DNA of 7,796 nucleotides, taken from Pseudomonadota bacterium. GTDB lineage: Bacteria; Pseudomonadota; Alphaproteobacteria; Rhizobiales; Rhizobiaceae. Position 1 is the stretch's first letter. Every line of letters begins with the position of its first letter. The notes beneath the pieces were generated by a model, which was not told the origin of the DNA, searched no databases, and saw only the letters and a list, made by a program, of their open reading frames with translations. The stretch covers positions 1-7,796 of the forward strand of contig JAEYRU010000175.1 of assembly GCA_023435335.1 (NCBI GenBank), read 5' to 3'. This document shows positions 1 through 5,128 of the stretch, one piece after another. A program made the position numbers and the translations under genes.

Positions 1-2
1 CC

Positions 3-749
3 GAGATCCACGGCATCGTGCCGGCCGACACGCGCCAGCCCTACGACGCGCGCGAGGTGATCGCCCGCATCGTCGACGGCTCCGAGCTCGACGAGTTCAA
101 GGCGAACTACGGCGCCACGCTGGTCACCGGCTTCGCCCATATCCACGGCATGCCGGTCGGCATCCTCGCCAACAACGGCGTGCTCTTCTCCGAGAGCGCG
201 CTCAAGGGCGCGCATTTCATCGAGCTGTGCACGCAGCGGAAAATCCCGCTCGTCTTCCTGCAGAACATCACCGGCTTCATGGTCGGCCGCAAATACGAGG
301 CCGGCGGCATCGCTCGCGACGGCGCCAAGCTGGTGACGGCCGTCGCCACCGCGCGCGTGCCGAAACTCACCGTCATTATCGGCGGCTCCTTCGGCGCCGG
401 CAATTACGGCATGTGCGGCCGCGCCTATTCGCCCCGCTTCCTGTGGATGTGGCCCAACGCGCGCATCTCGGTCATGGGCGGCGAGCAGGCGGCCACCGTG
501 CTCGCCATGGTCCGGCGCGAAGGCATCGAGCGCAAGGGCGGCTCGTGGTCGGCGGAGGAGGAAGCCGCCTTCCGCGCGCCGATCCTGGAAAAATACGAAC
601 GCGAGGGCCACCCGCTCTATTCGTCGGCGCGGCTGTGGGACGACGGCATCATCGACCCGGCGAAGACGCGCGAGGTGCTGGCGCTGTCGCTCTCCGCCGC
701 GCTCAACGCTGAAGTGGAGCAAACGAAGGTCGGTGTGTGGAGGATGTAG
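3..749 (+). CDS. mccB: Methylcrotonyl-CoA carboxylase, beta (carboxyltransferase) subunit, C-terminal part
   Basis: This is the carboxyltransferase subunit of a biotin-dependent acyl-CoA carboxylase. It moves the carboxyl group from carboxybiotin to an acyl-CoA, most likely 3-methylcrotonyl-CoA in cytosolic leucine breakdown. The frame is open from base 3, so the gene begins before the window; 248 residues remain of a family usually near 535. Visible conserved stretches are the PADTRQPYDAREVIARIVDG segment, LQNITGFMVGRKYEAGGIA, and GGSFGAGNYGMCGRAYSPRF followed by WPNARISVMGGEQAATVLA. The glycine-rich loops are those that form the oxyanion holes and CoA/biotin pocket in this family. The end, DDGIIDPAKTREVLALSLSAAL, is also typical. 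The SPRFLWMWPNARISVMGG signature favours methylcrotonyl- over propionyl- or geranyl-CoA carboxylase, but substrate choice is inferred. No biotin-carboxylase alpha subunit gene follows inside the window, unlike many mcc/liu operons. Confidence 0.9.
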   Translation, partial: EIHGIVPADTRQPYDAREVIARIVDGSELDEFKANYGATLVTGFAHIHGMPVGILANNGVLFSESALKGAHFIELCTQRKIPLVFLQNITGFMVGRKYEAGGIARDGAKLVTAVATARVPKLTVIIGGSFGAGNYGMCGRAYSPRFLWMWPNARISVMGGEQAATVLAMVRREGIERKGGSWSAEEEAAFRAPILEKYEREGHPLYSSARLWDDGIIDPAKTREVLALSLSAALNAEVEQTKVGVWRM

Positions 750-756
750 CGCCCTT

Positions 757-860
757 TATCTCTCCCCTTGCGGGAGAGAAAGCGATTTCAGCGTCTTAGC
801 GAGCCCGGCCTTCGGCCGGTCTTGGCGAGCTAAGTGCTTGAAATCGCAAGAGAGGGGATA
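757..860. repeat. Compound palindromic repeat between mccB and the DUF2200 gene
   Basis: A nested inverted repeat fills most of this gap. The outer arms share gcgatttca (782-790) with its complement tgaaatcgc (839-847), and the ends tatc...cccc / gggg...ata also mirror each other. The left arm holds an extra hairpin, ctctccc (760-766) pairing with gggagag (772-778). In the centre cttagc (795-800) pairs with gctaag (829-834), and ccggcc (805-810) pairs with ggccgg (814-819) around a ttc loop. No T-run follows, so it is not a classical Rho-independent terminator. It resembles the dispersed palindromic intergenic repeats common in Rhizobiales. It might act as a transcript-end or mRNA-stability structure. 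Confidence 0.75.
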
Positions 861-874
861 ACGCGAGGGATACC

Positions 875-1228
875 ATGCAGAACCACCGCATCTATTCGAT
901 GAGTTTCGCCAGCGTCTATCCGCACTACGTGACCAAGGCGGAGAAGAAGGGGCGCACGAAGGCCGAGGTCGACGAGATCATTTCCTGGCTCACCGGCTAC
1001 GGCGCGAAGGACCTGGCGCGGATCCTCGAAGACAGGACCGACTTCGAGACCTTCTTCGCGAAGGCCCCTGCCCTCAATCCCGCGCGCAGGCTCGTCACCG
1101 GCCTTATCTGCGGCGTCCGCGTCGAGGAGATCGAGGAGCCGCTGATGCAGGAGATTCGCTATCTCGACAAGCTGATCGACGAGCTGGCGAAGGGCCGGAA
1201 GATGGAGAAGATCCTGCGCCATGCGTGA
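875..1228 (+). CDS. DUF2200 family protein
   Basis: A 117-residue protein that matches the DUF2200 family along its whole length. Visible family features are the N-terminal HRIYSMSFASVYPHYVTKAEKKGRT, the EVDEIISWLTGY segment (about 31-42), FFAKAPALNP (about 60-69), and the near-invariant C-terminal block LICGVRVEEIEEPLMQEIRYLDKLIDELAKG. The function of the family is unknown to me; it is small, probably cytosolic, without signal peptide or membrane segment. The start at 875 is backed by gaggga at 865-870, four bases upstream and directly beside the palindromic repeat. The repeat thus ends within about five bases of the ribosome binding site. The gene lies in the same direction as mccB and may be read from the same transcript. 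Confidence 0.88.
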   Translation: MQNHRIYSMSFASVYPHYVTKAEKKGRTKAEVDEIISWLTGYGAKDLARILEDRTDFETFFAKAPALNPARRLVTGLICGVRVEEIEEPLMQEIRYLDKLIDELAKGRKMEKILRHA

Positions 1229-1297
1229 TCGCGGCGGAGCGGCTTCCTCTCCCGGCGTCCGGCCGGATGTCCTGCCGGGTGATGGCGGCCCGCGCCC

Positions 1298-1963
1298 GTG
1301 ATCCCGTGGGAGACGCTCGACACCGCCGCCATTCCCGGCGGCAGCGAAACGCTGCGGCTGAAGCGGCGCGGCGGCGAATTCTCGATCATGCTGGGCGCCA
1401 ACGAACTTATGAACAGCCGCCTCAGCGGCTCGGAGGAGGCGCTGGCGCGCCTCGCCATCGAGCGGCTCGCCGCGCCCGCGCCGCGCGTCTTGATCGGCGG
1501 GCTCGGCCTGGGCTTCACGCTGCGCGCCGCGCTGCGCCTCCTGCCGCCGGCGGCGCGGGTCACCGTGGCCGAGCTGGTCCCGGCGGTCGTGGCCTGGGCG
1601 CGCGGCCCGCTCGCGGCGCTGCATGGCGGCAGCCTCGCCGACCCGCGCGGGACGATCGTGGAAGCCGATGTCGCCGCGGCGATGCGCGCCGGGCCGTGGG
1701 ACGCCATCCTGCTCGACGTCGACAACGGGCCGGAGGGGCTCAGCCGTGCCGGCAACGACGCGCTCTATCATGCGGCCGGCCTCGCCGCCGCCCGCGCAGC
1801 GCTGACGCCCGGCGGAGTCTTCTCCGTCTGGTCGGCGGGGCCCGACCCGGCATTTGCCCGCCGCCTGCGCAACGCCGGCTTCGCGGTGGACGAAATCCCC
1901 GTCCGCGCCGGCACGACCAAACGCGGCGCGCGGCATGTGGTGTGGGTGGGGAGGAGGGGGTGA
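1298..1963 (+). CDS. Spermidine synthase-like protein (SAM-methyltransferase fold)
   Basis: A 221-residue single-domain protein with a Rossmann-type methyltransferase fold. The glycine motif VLIGGLGLGFT (64-74) is motif I, VAELVPAVVAWAR (90-102) carries the acidic residue E92 expected to hold the ribose, VEAD follows at 121-124, and LLDVDNGP (138-145) sits where aminopropyltransferases have their catalytic Asp region. PGGVFSVWSAGPDPAFARRL (171-190) is the typical late strand and helix. It is shorter than true spermidine synthases (about 280 residues) and lacks their N-terminal beta domain, so polyamine synthesis is doubtful; a methyltransferase role is equally possible. The start is GTG at 1298: an in-frame stop (tga 1280-1282) lies just upstream and no other in-frame start lies between. 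The ribosome binding site is weak (ggcgg near 1285). A 69-base gap separates it from the DUF2200 gene. Confidence 0.8.
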   Translation: MIPWETLDTAAIPGGSETLRLKRRGGEFSIMLGANELMNSRLSGSEEALARLAIERLAAPAPRVLIGGLGLGFTLRAALRLLPPAARVTVAELVPAVVAWARGPLAALHGGSLADPRGTIVEADVAAAMRAGPWDAILLDVDNGPEGLSRAGNDALYHAAGLAAARAALTPGGVFSVWSAGPDPAFARRLRNAGFAVDEIPVRAGTTKRGARHVVWVGRRG

Positions 1964-2079
1964 GGAGGAAAAAGGAGCGCAGGAGGAACCGCTCACTCTT
2001 CCAAGACTTCTTCTTGATCCCCACAGATATGAATACGCATTCCCGCGAATCACAAGGTGGGGTATCCTGTTCTTCAAAT

Positions 2080-2084
2080 GGAGG
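2080..2084 (+). promoter_or_regulatory. Ribosome binding site of the small gene
   Basis: The sequence ggagg lies seven bases before ATG 2092 and four before ATG 2089. It is one of the best Shine-Dalgarno matches in the window, supports the small gene as real, and favours 2092 as the start. Confidence 0.7.
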
Positions 2085-2091
2085 ATAGATG

Positions 2092-2277
2092 ATGGCCAAG
2101 ACTGGTGTCTCTGCTGCCGAGAAGGCCGGAAGAGCAATCTCTGGCGACAAAAACAGCAAAGTTTTGCGAGGCAACGTGTGGCGAGAATTGCGTCCATTGC
2201 GCGACAGTGCCAACGCCGTGGCATCGGGCAAATGGACGTTGAGGGACGAACCGACCTCCAAGGCTAAGCAGATGTAG
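2092..2277 (+). CDS. Small basic protein of unknown function, 3' end altered by an insertion sequence
   Basis: I do not recognise this protein. It has 61 residues from ATG 2092 (62 if the adjacent ATG 2089 is used), with 13 Lys/Arg against 6 Asp/Glu, no cysteine, no signal peptide and no membrane segment. The middle, VLRGNVWRELRPLRDSANAVASGKWTL (24-50), has two tryptophans and looks folded; both ends are lysine-rich. A good ggagg site precedes it. The present last Met and the tag stop are formed across the left end of the insertion sequence (element begins at 2273). Removing the element and one GCAGA copy gives ...SKAKQTKR and a tag stop at 3604-3606, just before the dGTPase-like gene. It was therefore probably the first gene of a tight pair with that gene. 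Only three residues were lost, so the protein may still work. Base composition is lower in GC than the genes to the left, suggesting acquisition together with the dGTPase. Confidence 0.6.
   Translation: MAKTGVSAAEKAGRAISGDKNSKVLRGNVWRELRPLRDSANAVASGKWTLRDEPTSKAKQM
2268..2272. repeat. Target site duplication, left copy (GCAGA)
   Basis: GCAGA directly abuts the left element end at 2273 and is repeated exactly at 3591-3595, directly after the right end. Five bases is the duplication length known for IS2. Confidence 0.8.
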
Positions 2278-2304
2278 TGCCCCCCGTTTCACCGGACACC
2301 CGGC
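2273..2304 (+). repeat. Terminal inverted repeat of the IS, left side (downstream of orfB)
   Basis: Begins TGTAGTGCCCCCCGTTTC and continues ACCGGACACCCGGC. It matches the other end apart from three bases after the terminal TG (TAG here, AAC there), one G/A difference and one missing G. It overlaps the orfB stop codon (2304-2306) and supplies the new stop codon tag (2275-2277) to the small gene. Confidence 0.85.
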
Positions 2305-3131
2305 TACTGGGTTTGGGCTCGGATGAACTCCCTTGGGGAGCGCATCCTGAGCGCTGAGTGAGGATGGATCTCATTGTAATCGTCGATCCATCGGGGGATC
2401 TGCCGTAGCACGTAAGGTGCGTCCGGCAAGGGGGATATGCGCAGGTAGTCGCGCTTGAAGGTCTTCACGAACGCCTCGGACATTCCGTTGGACTCGGGGC
2501 TCTTCACCGGGGTGAAGCAGGGAACCAGGTTCAGCGCGGTGGCGAAGTCGCGCGTCTCCTTAGCCGTGTATGGGCTGCCGTTGTCAGACAAGTGCTCGAC
2601 CGGATGCGGTGCGCGCGTCGAGCCGAAGCGCTTTTCGACGGCTTCGAGCATCATGTCGCGCACGTCCGATCCACTGATGCCTGCGCCGCTCACGGCGGTC
2701 CAGGCGATGATCTCCCGGTCGAAGGCGTCGATGATGAAGGCCATGCGAATGATCTCGCCGTTCCAGCAGGCGAACTCCAGGCCATCGGAGCACCAGCGCA
2801 GGTTGGAGCGCATGACCATCACCTTGCCGTCATGGACGCGCCCCTCGCGCCGGCCGGTGCAAGGCTCCAGAAGCAGGGCCGCCTGCTGCATGATCCGGTG
2901 CACCCGCTTGCGGTTGGCGACGGGCAGCCCCTTGCGCGTCAGTTCCCGGTTCACCAGGGCCGTGATGCGACGGTAGCCGTAGGTCGGCCGCTCGTCGACG
3001 AAGCGCCGGATGAGCGGCAGCAAGTCTTCATCGTCAGACTTCCGGTAAGAGCCGCGTGGTCTGGATTTGCCGTCGCGCCTGTCGACGAGGTTGGAGCGTG
3101 ACACGCCGAGCACCTCGGCGACCCGCTTCAC
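2304..3131 (-). CDS. IS3-family (IS2 group) transposase OrfB, DDE catalytic domain
   Basis: A 275-residue transposase catalytic part. The N-terminal region has the HTH_21-like segment RRFVDERPTYGYRRITALVNR (about 42-62) and the HRIMQQAALLLEP linker. The rve/RNase H-like domain follows with the DDE triad: D116 in RWCSDGLEF, D183 in LSDNGSPY and E219 in SPESNGMSEAF, giving the expected 35 residues between the last two. K226 in VKTFKRDY is the usual conserved basic residue after the Glu. It starts with GTG, and its first bases overlap the orfA stop (GTGA). The GTG is in frame with upstream sequence that reads KKTDLAAALASEGRFS from the A7 run. In this group the active enzyme is normally an OrfAB fusion, so OrfB alone may be an incidental product. 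No frameshift or stop damages it. Confidence 0.93.
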   Translation of the reverse strand: MKRVAEVLGVSRSNLVDRRDGKSRPRGSYRKSDDEDLLPLIRRFVDERPTYGYRRITALVNRELTRKGLPVANRKRVHRIMQQAALLLEPCTGRREGRVHDGKVMVMRSNLRWCSDGLEFACWNGEIIRMAFIIDAFDREIIAWTAVSGAGISGSDVRDMMLEAVEKRFGSTRAPHPVEHLSDNGSPYTAKETRDFATALNLVPCFTPVKSPESNGMSEAFVKTFKRDYLRISPLPDAPYVLRQIPRWIDDYNEIHPHSALRMRSPREFIRAQTQ

Positions 3132-3517
3132 CGAAAACCTCCCTTCGGAAGCGAGAGCGGCCGCGAGATCGGTTTTTTTGCCTGCGATTTGGCGAGCGCT
3201 TCCCGGAGGATCTCGTTCTCCATGGTCTTGCGGCCGAGAAGACGCTCCAGTTCCCGCACCCGTTCCTCCAGTCGCCGAACCTCCGAACTGCCGACGACGG
3301 GTTCATCCGAACTCACGGCTGCCGCTCCTCCCTCGCTCAACAGACGGCGCCAGCGATAGAGAAGATTGGGCGCCACGCCATTGCGCCGCGCGACCGACGA
3401 CACCGTCTCGCCCGGCTCAAAACTCTCCTCGATGATCCGCAGCTTCGCTTCCGTCGACCACTGCCGACGGCGGGCAACGCCCGTGATCACCTCGATGCGC
3501 TGATAGTCCTCGGACAT
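3128..3517 (-). CDS. IS3-family transposase OrfA, HTH and leucine-zipper protein
   Basis: A 129-residue DNA-binding subunit of the IS. The helix-turn-helix of the Transposase_8 type lies at about residues 17-65 (RRQWSTEAKLRIIEESFEPG, then SSVARRNGVAPNLLYRWRRLL). A leucine-zipper-like coiled coil lies at about 79-108 (VRRLEERVRELERLLGRKTM). In this group OrfA binds the element ends and represses, and it supplies the N-terminus of the OrfAB transposase through -1 frameshifting. The run of A7 lies at codons for AKK near residue 114, after which OrfA reads PISRPLSLPKGGFR and stops. Frameshifting there would give an OrfAB protein of 404 residues. The start ATG at 3517 is preceded on the minus strand by gagg eight bases upstream, partly inside a hairpin. 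Confidence 0.9.
   Translation of the reverse strand: MSEDYQRIEVITGVARRRQWSTEAKLRIIEESFEPGETVSSVARRNGVAPNLLYRWRRLLSEGGAAAVSSDEPVVGSSEVRRLEERVRELERLLGRKTMENEILREALAKSQAKKPISRPLSLPKGGFR
3173..3179 (-). other. Probable -1 programmed ribosomal frameshift site (A7) of the IS
   Basis: On the minus strand the sequence reads gca aaa aaa ccg in the orfA frame. A -1 slip on the seven adenines gives aaa aaa acc gat ctc and continues, without a stop, as KKTDLAAALASEGRFS into OrfB. This is the usual way IS2/IS3 elements make the full transposase. Confidence 0.8.
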
Positions 3518-3526
3518 AAGCCTATC

Positions 3527-3544
3527 CTCAAGCCTGTGCTTGAG
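3527..3544 (-). promoter_or_regulatory. Hairpin in the orfA leader, covering part of its ribosome binding site
   Basis: ctcaagc (3527-3533) is perfectly complementary to gcttgag (3538-3544) around a four-base loop. On the orfA strand the 3' arm contains cttgag, whose gag is the first part of the likely Shine-Dalgarno gagg. Transcripts entering from outside the element would fold this stem and reduce translation of orfA. Some other insertion sequences use such protection; here it is inferred from sequence alone. Confidence 0.45.
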
Positions 3545-3557
3545 CCTTTCTGCTTAT

Positions 3558-3590
3558 GCCGGGTGTCCGGTCGAAATGGGGGGCAGTTCA
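3558..3590 (-). repeat. Terminal inverted repeat of the IS, right side (upstream of orfA)
   Basis: Read on the minus strand it starts TGAACTGCCCCCCATTTCG and continues ACCGGACACCCGGC. It pairs with the end at 2273-2304 over about 28 of 33 positions, allowing one gap. Confidence 0.85.
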
Positions 3591-3595
3591 GCAGA
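3591..3595. repeat. Target site duplication, right copy (GCAGA)
   Basis: Exact copy of 2268-2272, directly adjoining the right element end at 3590. Joining the flanks here restores an uninterrupted reading frame for the small gene. Confidence 0.8.
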
Positions 3596-3621
3596 CCAAA
3601 CGCTAGCGCTTGGCAGTGACT

Positions 3622-5085
3622 ATGACAACCGTGCCAATGTACACCAACGGCGATGCCAAACGCGTCGCGGGCACGGAGCGGCCTGATAGCGCCGAGCCAT
3701 ATCGTACGCCTTGGCGAAGGGATCATGCGCGTCTAATTCACTGTCCTAGCTTTCGACGCCTCCAAGGAAAAACACAAGTATTTGCAGGCCACGAAAGCGA
3801 CTTCTTCAGAAACCGCCTCACCCACTCCCTTGAAGTTGCACAAATCGCGAAATCCATCGCGATCAAGCTCAACGCCACCTCGAGCTACTTCCAGCACGAA
3901 ACGCAACAGATTCATCCTGAAATCGTTGAGTTCGCGGGTCTCGCGCACGACCTGGGGCATCCTCCATTTGGCCACAACGGCGAAAACGCGCTCGATGAAT
4001 GTATGGAAGATCATGGAGGATTCGAAGGTAATGCACAAACGCTGCGCATCCTGTCGCGATTGGAGAAGAAGGAGACGCTCGACGGAACAAGCAAACCGTT
4101 TGATGACGCTGGACGAGATCAGCGCGTCGGTCTCAATCTCACCTACCGTTCTTTGGCTTCTGTTCTGAAATACGACGAACCAATCCCGCTATTTCGTGCA
4201 GATCGGGCCGACCCCAATGACGTTTCTAAAGGTTATTATGAGAGCGAGAAAGATCTAGTCGCTGATATCAAGCGGCATGTCGTTGGTGTCGCCTTACCGG
4301 AATGGAAGAGCGTCGAATGTTCCATAATGGATACAGCCGATGATATCGCTTACTCGACATACGACCTAGAAGACATATTTAAGAGCGGCTTCTTGCGACC
4401 CTTAGATCTGTTTTCACTTGATCATGCGATATATGATAACGTAGTGAATACAACAAACCGGCGTCTGAAGAAACAATATAAGACACCAGACGACGACCTT
4501 TTGACGATTCAAGAAGTTTTCGCAATACTCTTTAACATATTTCTTGATATATTCCATTTTGGTGATGAACAACGATCGATAATCCGAAGCCGCAGTATGC
4601 CGCGCGAATACAAGAAAATGCTTCTCTCAATGGAGGTCCAGCAACTGTCGGCAGAAATCGCGAGGAACGGATTTCACAGAACCGCATTCACTTCGGGGCT
4701 AATCAATCAGTTTCTCGAGGGCATTGAGGTCATACCCCATCCAAAGTATCCGCAACTTCATCGGGTTCGATTGATTGAAGGCACATTCGTGGTCGTAGAG
4801 GTGCTGAAAAACATCACATACCAAGCAATCATCCGCTCTCCAGTAATGCAAACGGTGGAATATCGCGGGAAAGACATTGTGAAGCGCATTTTTCGCGCAA
4901 TTATCGATAATGATGGAAATAGGCTTCTGCCAGATGACTTTCGCGAAATCTATAGCAGCGGCAATGAACTTGTTAAGTATAGAACCGTTTGCGATTTTAT
5001 CGCAGGAATGACAGATAGATATGCCTTGGAATTCTATAGCCGCCTTTTCGGTGAACGAGGGCTGACGATGCATAAGCCGCTCTAA
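3622..5085 (+). CDS. dgt: dGTPase-like deoxynucleotide triphosphohydrolase (HD domain), candidate antiphage enzyme
   Basis: A dNTP triphosphohydrolase of the Dgt family, which cuts dGTP or other dNTPs to the nucleoside and tripolyphosphate. Numbered from ATG 3622 (487 residues), the HD-metal motif is complete: H68 in RLTHSLEV, H109-D110 in GLAHDLGHPPFGHNGE, and the distal Asp in DTADDIAYSTYDLED (about 237-251). Other family marks are RTPWRRDHARLIHCPSFRRLQGKTQV near the N-terminus and GNAQTLRIL (about 136-144). Length is close to E. coli Dgt (505). The start is uncertain: TTG 3610, GTG 3616, ATG 3622 and ATG 3637 are all in frame, and none has a clear ribosome binding site. Before the IS inserted, the small gene ended at 3606, so translational coupling is likely. 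The gene is clearly AT-richer, with many A/T third positions, than the backbone, which indicates transfer. Housekeeping dNTP control is possible. A defence role, as described for bacterial dGTPases that starve phage of dGTP, is suggested by the mobile, nuclease- and toxin-rich setting. Confidence 0.88.
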   Translation: MTTVPMYTNGDAKRVAGTERPDSAEPYRTPWRRDHARLIHCPSFRRLQGKTQVFAGHESDFFRNRLTHSLEVAQIAKSIAIKLNATSSYFQHETQQIHPEIVEFAGLAHDLGHPPFGHNGENALDECMEDHGGFEGNAQTLRILSRLEKKETLDGTSKPFDDAGRDQRVGLNLTYRSLASVLKYDEPIPLFRADRADPNDVSKGYYESEKDLVADIKRHVVGVALPEWKSVECSIMDTADDIAYSTYDLEDIFKSGFLRPLDLFSLDHAIYDNVVNTTNRRLKKQYKTPDDDLLTIQEVFAILFNIFLDIFHFGDEQRSIIRSRSMPREYKKMLLSMEVQQLSAEIARNGFHRTAFTSGLINQFLEGIEVIPHPKYPQLHRVRLIEGTFVVVEVLKNITYQAIIRSPVMQTVEYRGKDIVKRIFRAIIDNDGNRLLPDDFREIYSSGNELVKYRTVCDFIAGMTDRYALEFYSRLFGERGLTMHKPL

Positions 5086-5128
5086 TATCATCAAAACGCC
5101 AGAAGCTGCAGCTGATAGCTAGACCCCC

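Larger units (their letters stand above)
2273..3590 (-). mobile_element. IS3-family insertion sequence, IS2 group, apparently intact
   Basis: A 1318-bp element read from right to left. It has imperfect terminal inverted repeats of 32-33 bases starting TG and ending CA, two overlapping transposase frames (orfA, orfB), a run of seven adenines suited to -1 frameshifting, and a perfect 5-bp target duplication GCAGA (2268-2272 and 3591-3595). OrfB resembles IS2 OrfB closely (YGYRR, KRVHRIMQ, RWCSDGLEF, SPESNG, FVKTFKRDY, HPHSALRMRSPREF), and the terminal pattern TG-nnn-TGCCCC...CCGGACA resembles IS2 ends. Both frames are uninterrupted and the duplication is exact, so the insertion looks recent and the element may be active. 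It lies at the 3' end of the small gene and against the direction of its neighbours. Confidence 0.92.

Noticed and set aside
805..827. Rho-independent terminator after mccB
   Set aside because: The ccggcc-ttc-ggccgg stem is followed by tcttggcg, not a T-run. It fits better as the core of the larger palindrome.
1225..2088. Plus-strand frame starting at the end of the DUF2200 gene and crossing the methyltransferase-like gene
   Set aside because: Its product is a frame-shifted, Arg-rich shadow of the methyltransferase-like gene, which carries clear motifs in its own frame.
830..2224. Long minus-strand frame of 464 codons opposite the DUF2200 and spermidine-synthase-like genes
   Set aside because: It is antisense to two recognisable genes, is rich in Arg/Gly/Pro and has no family motif. 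Long antisense frames are common in GC-rich DNA with low stop frequency.
2278..3585. IS boundaries at the long matching TGCCCCCC / GGGGGGCA ends
   Set aside because: These limits give no target duplication (tag versus gtt). Extending five bases on each side gives TG...CA tips, a perfect GCAGA duplication and an IS2-like end.
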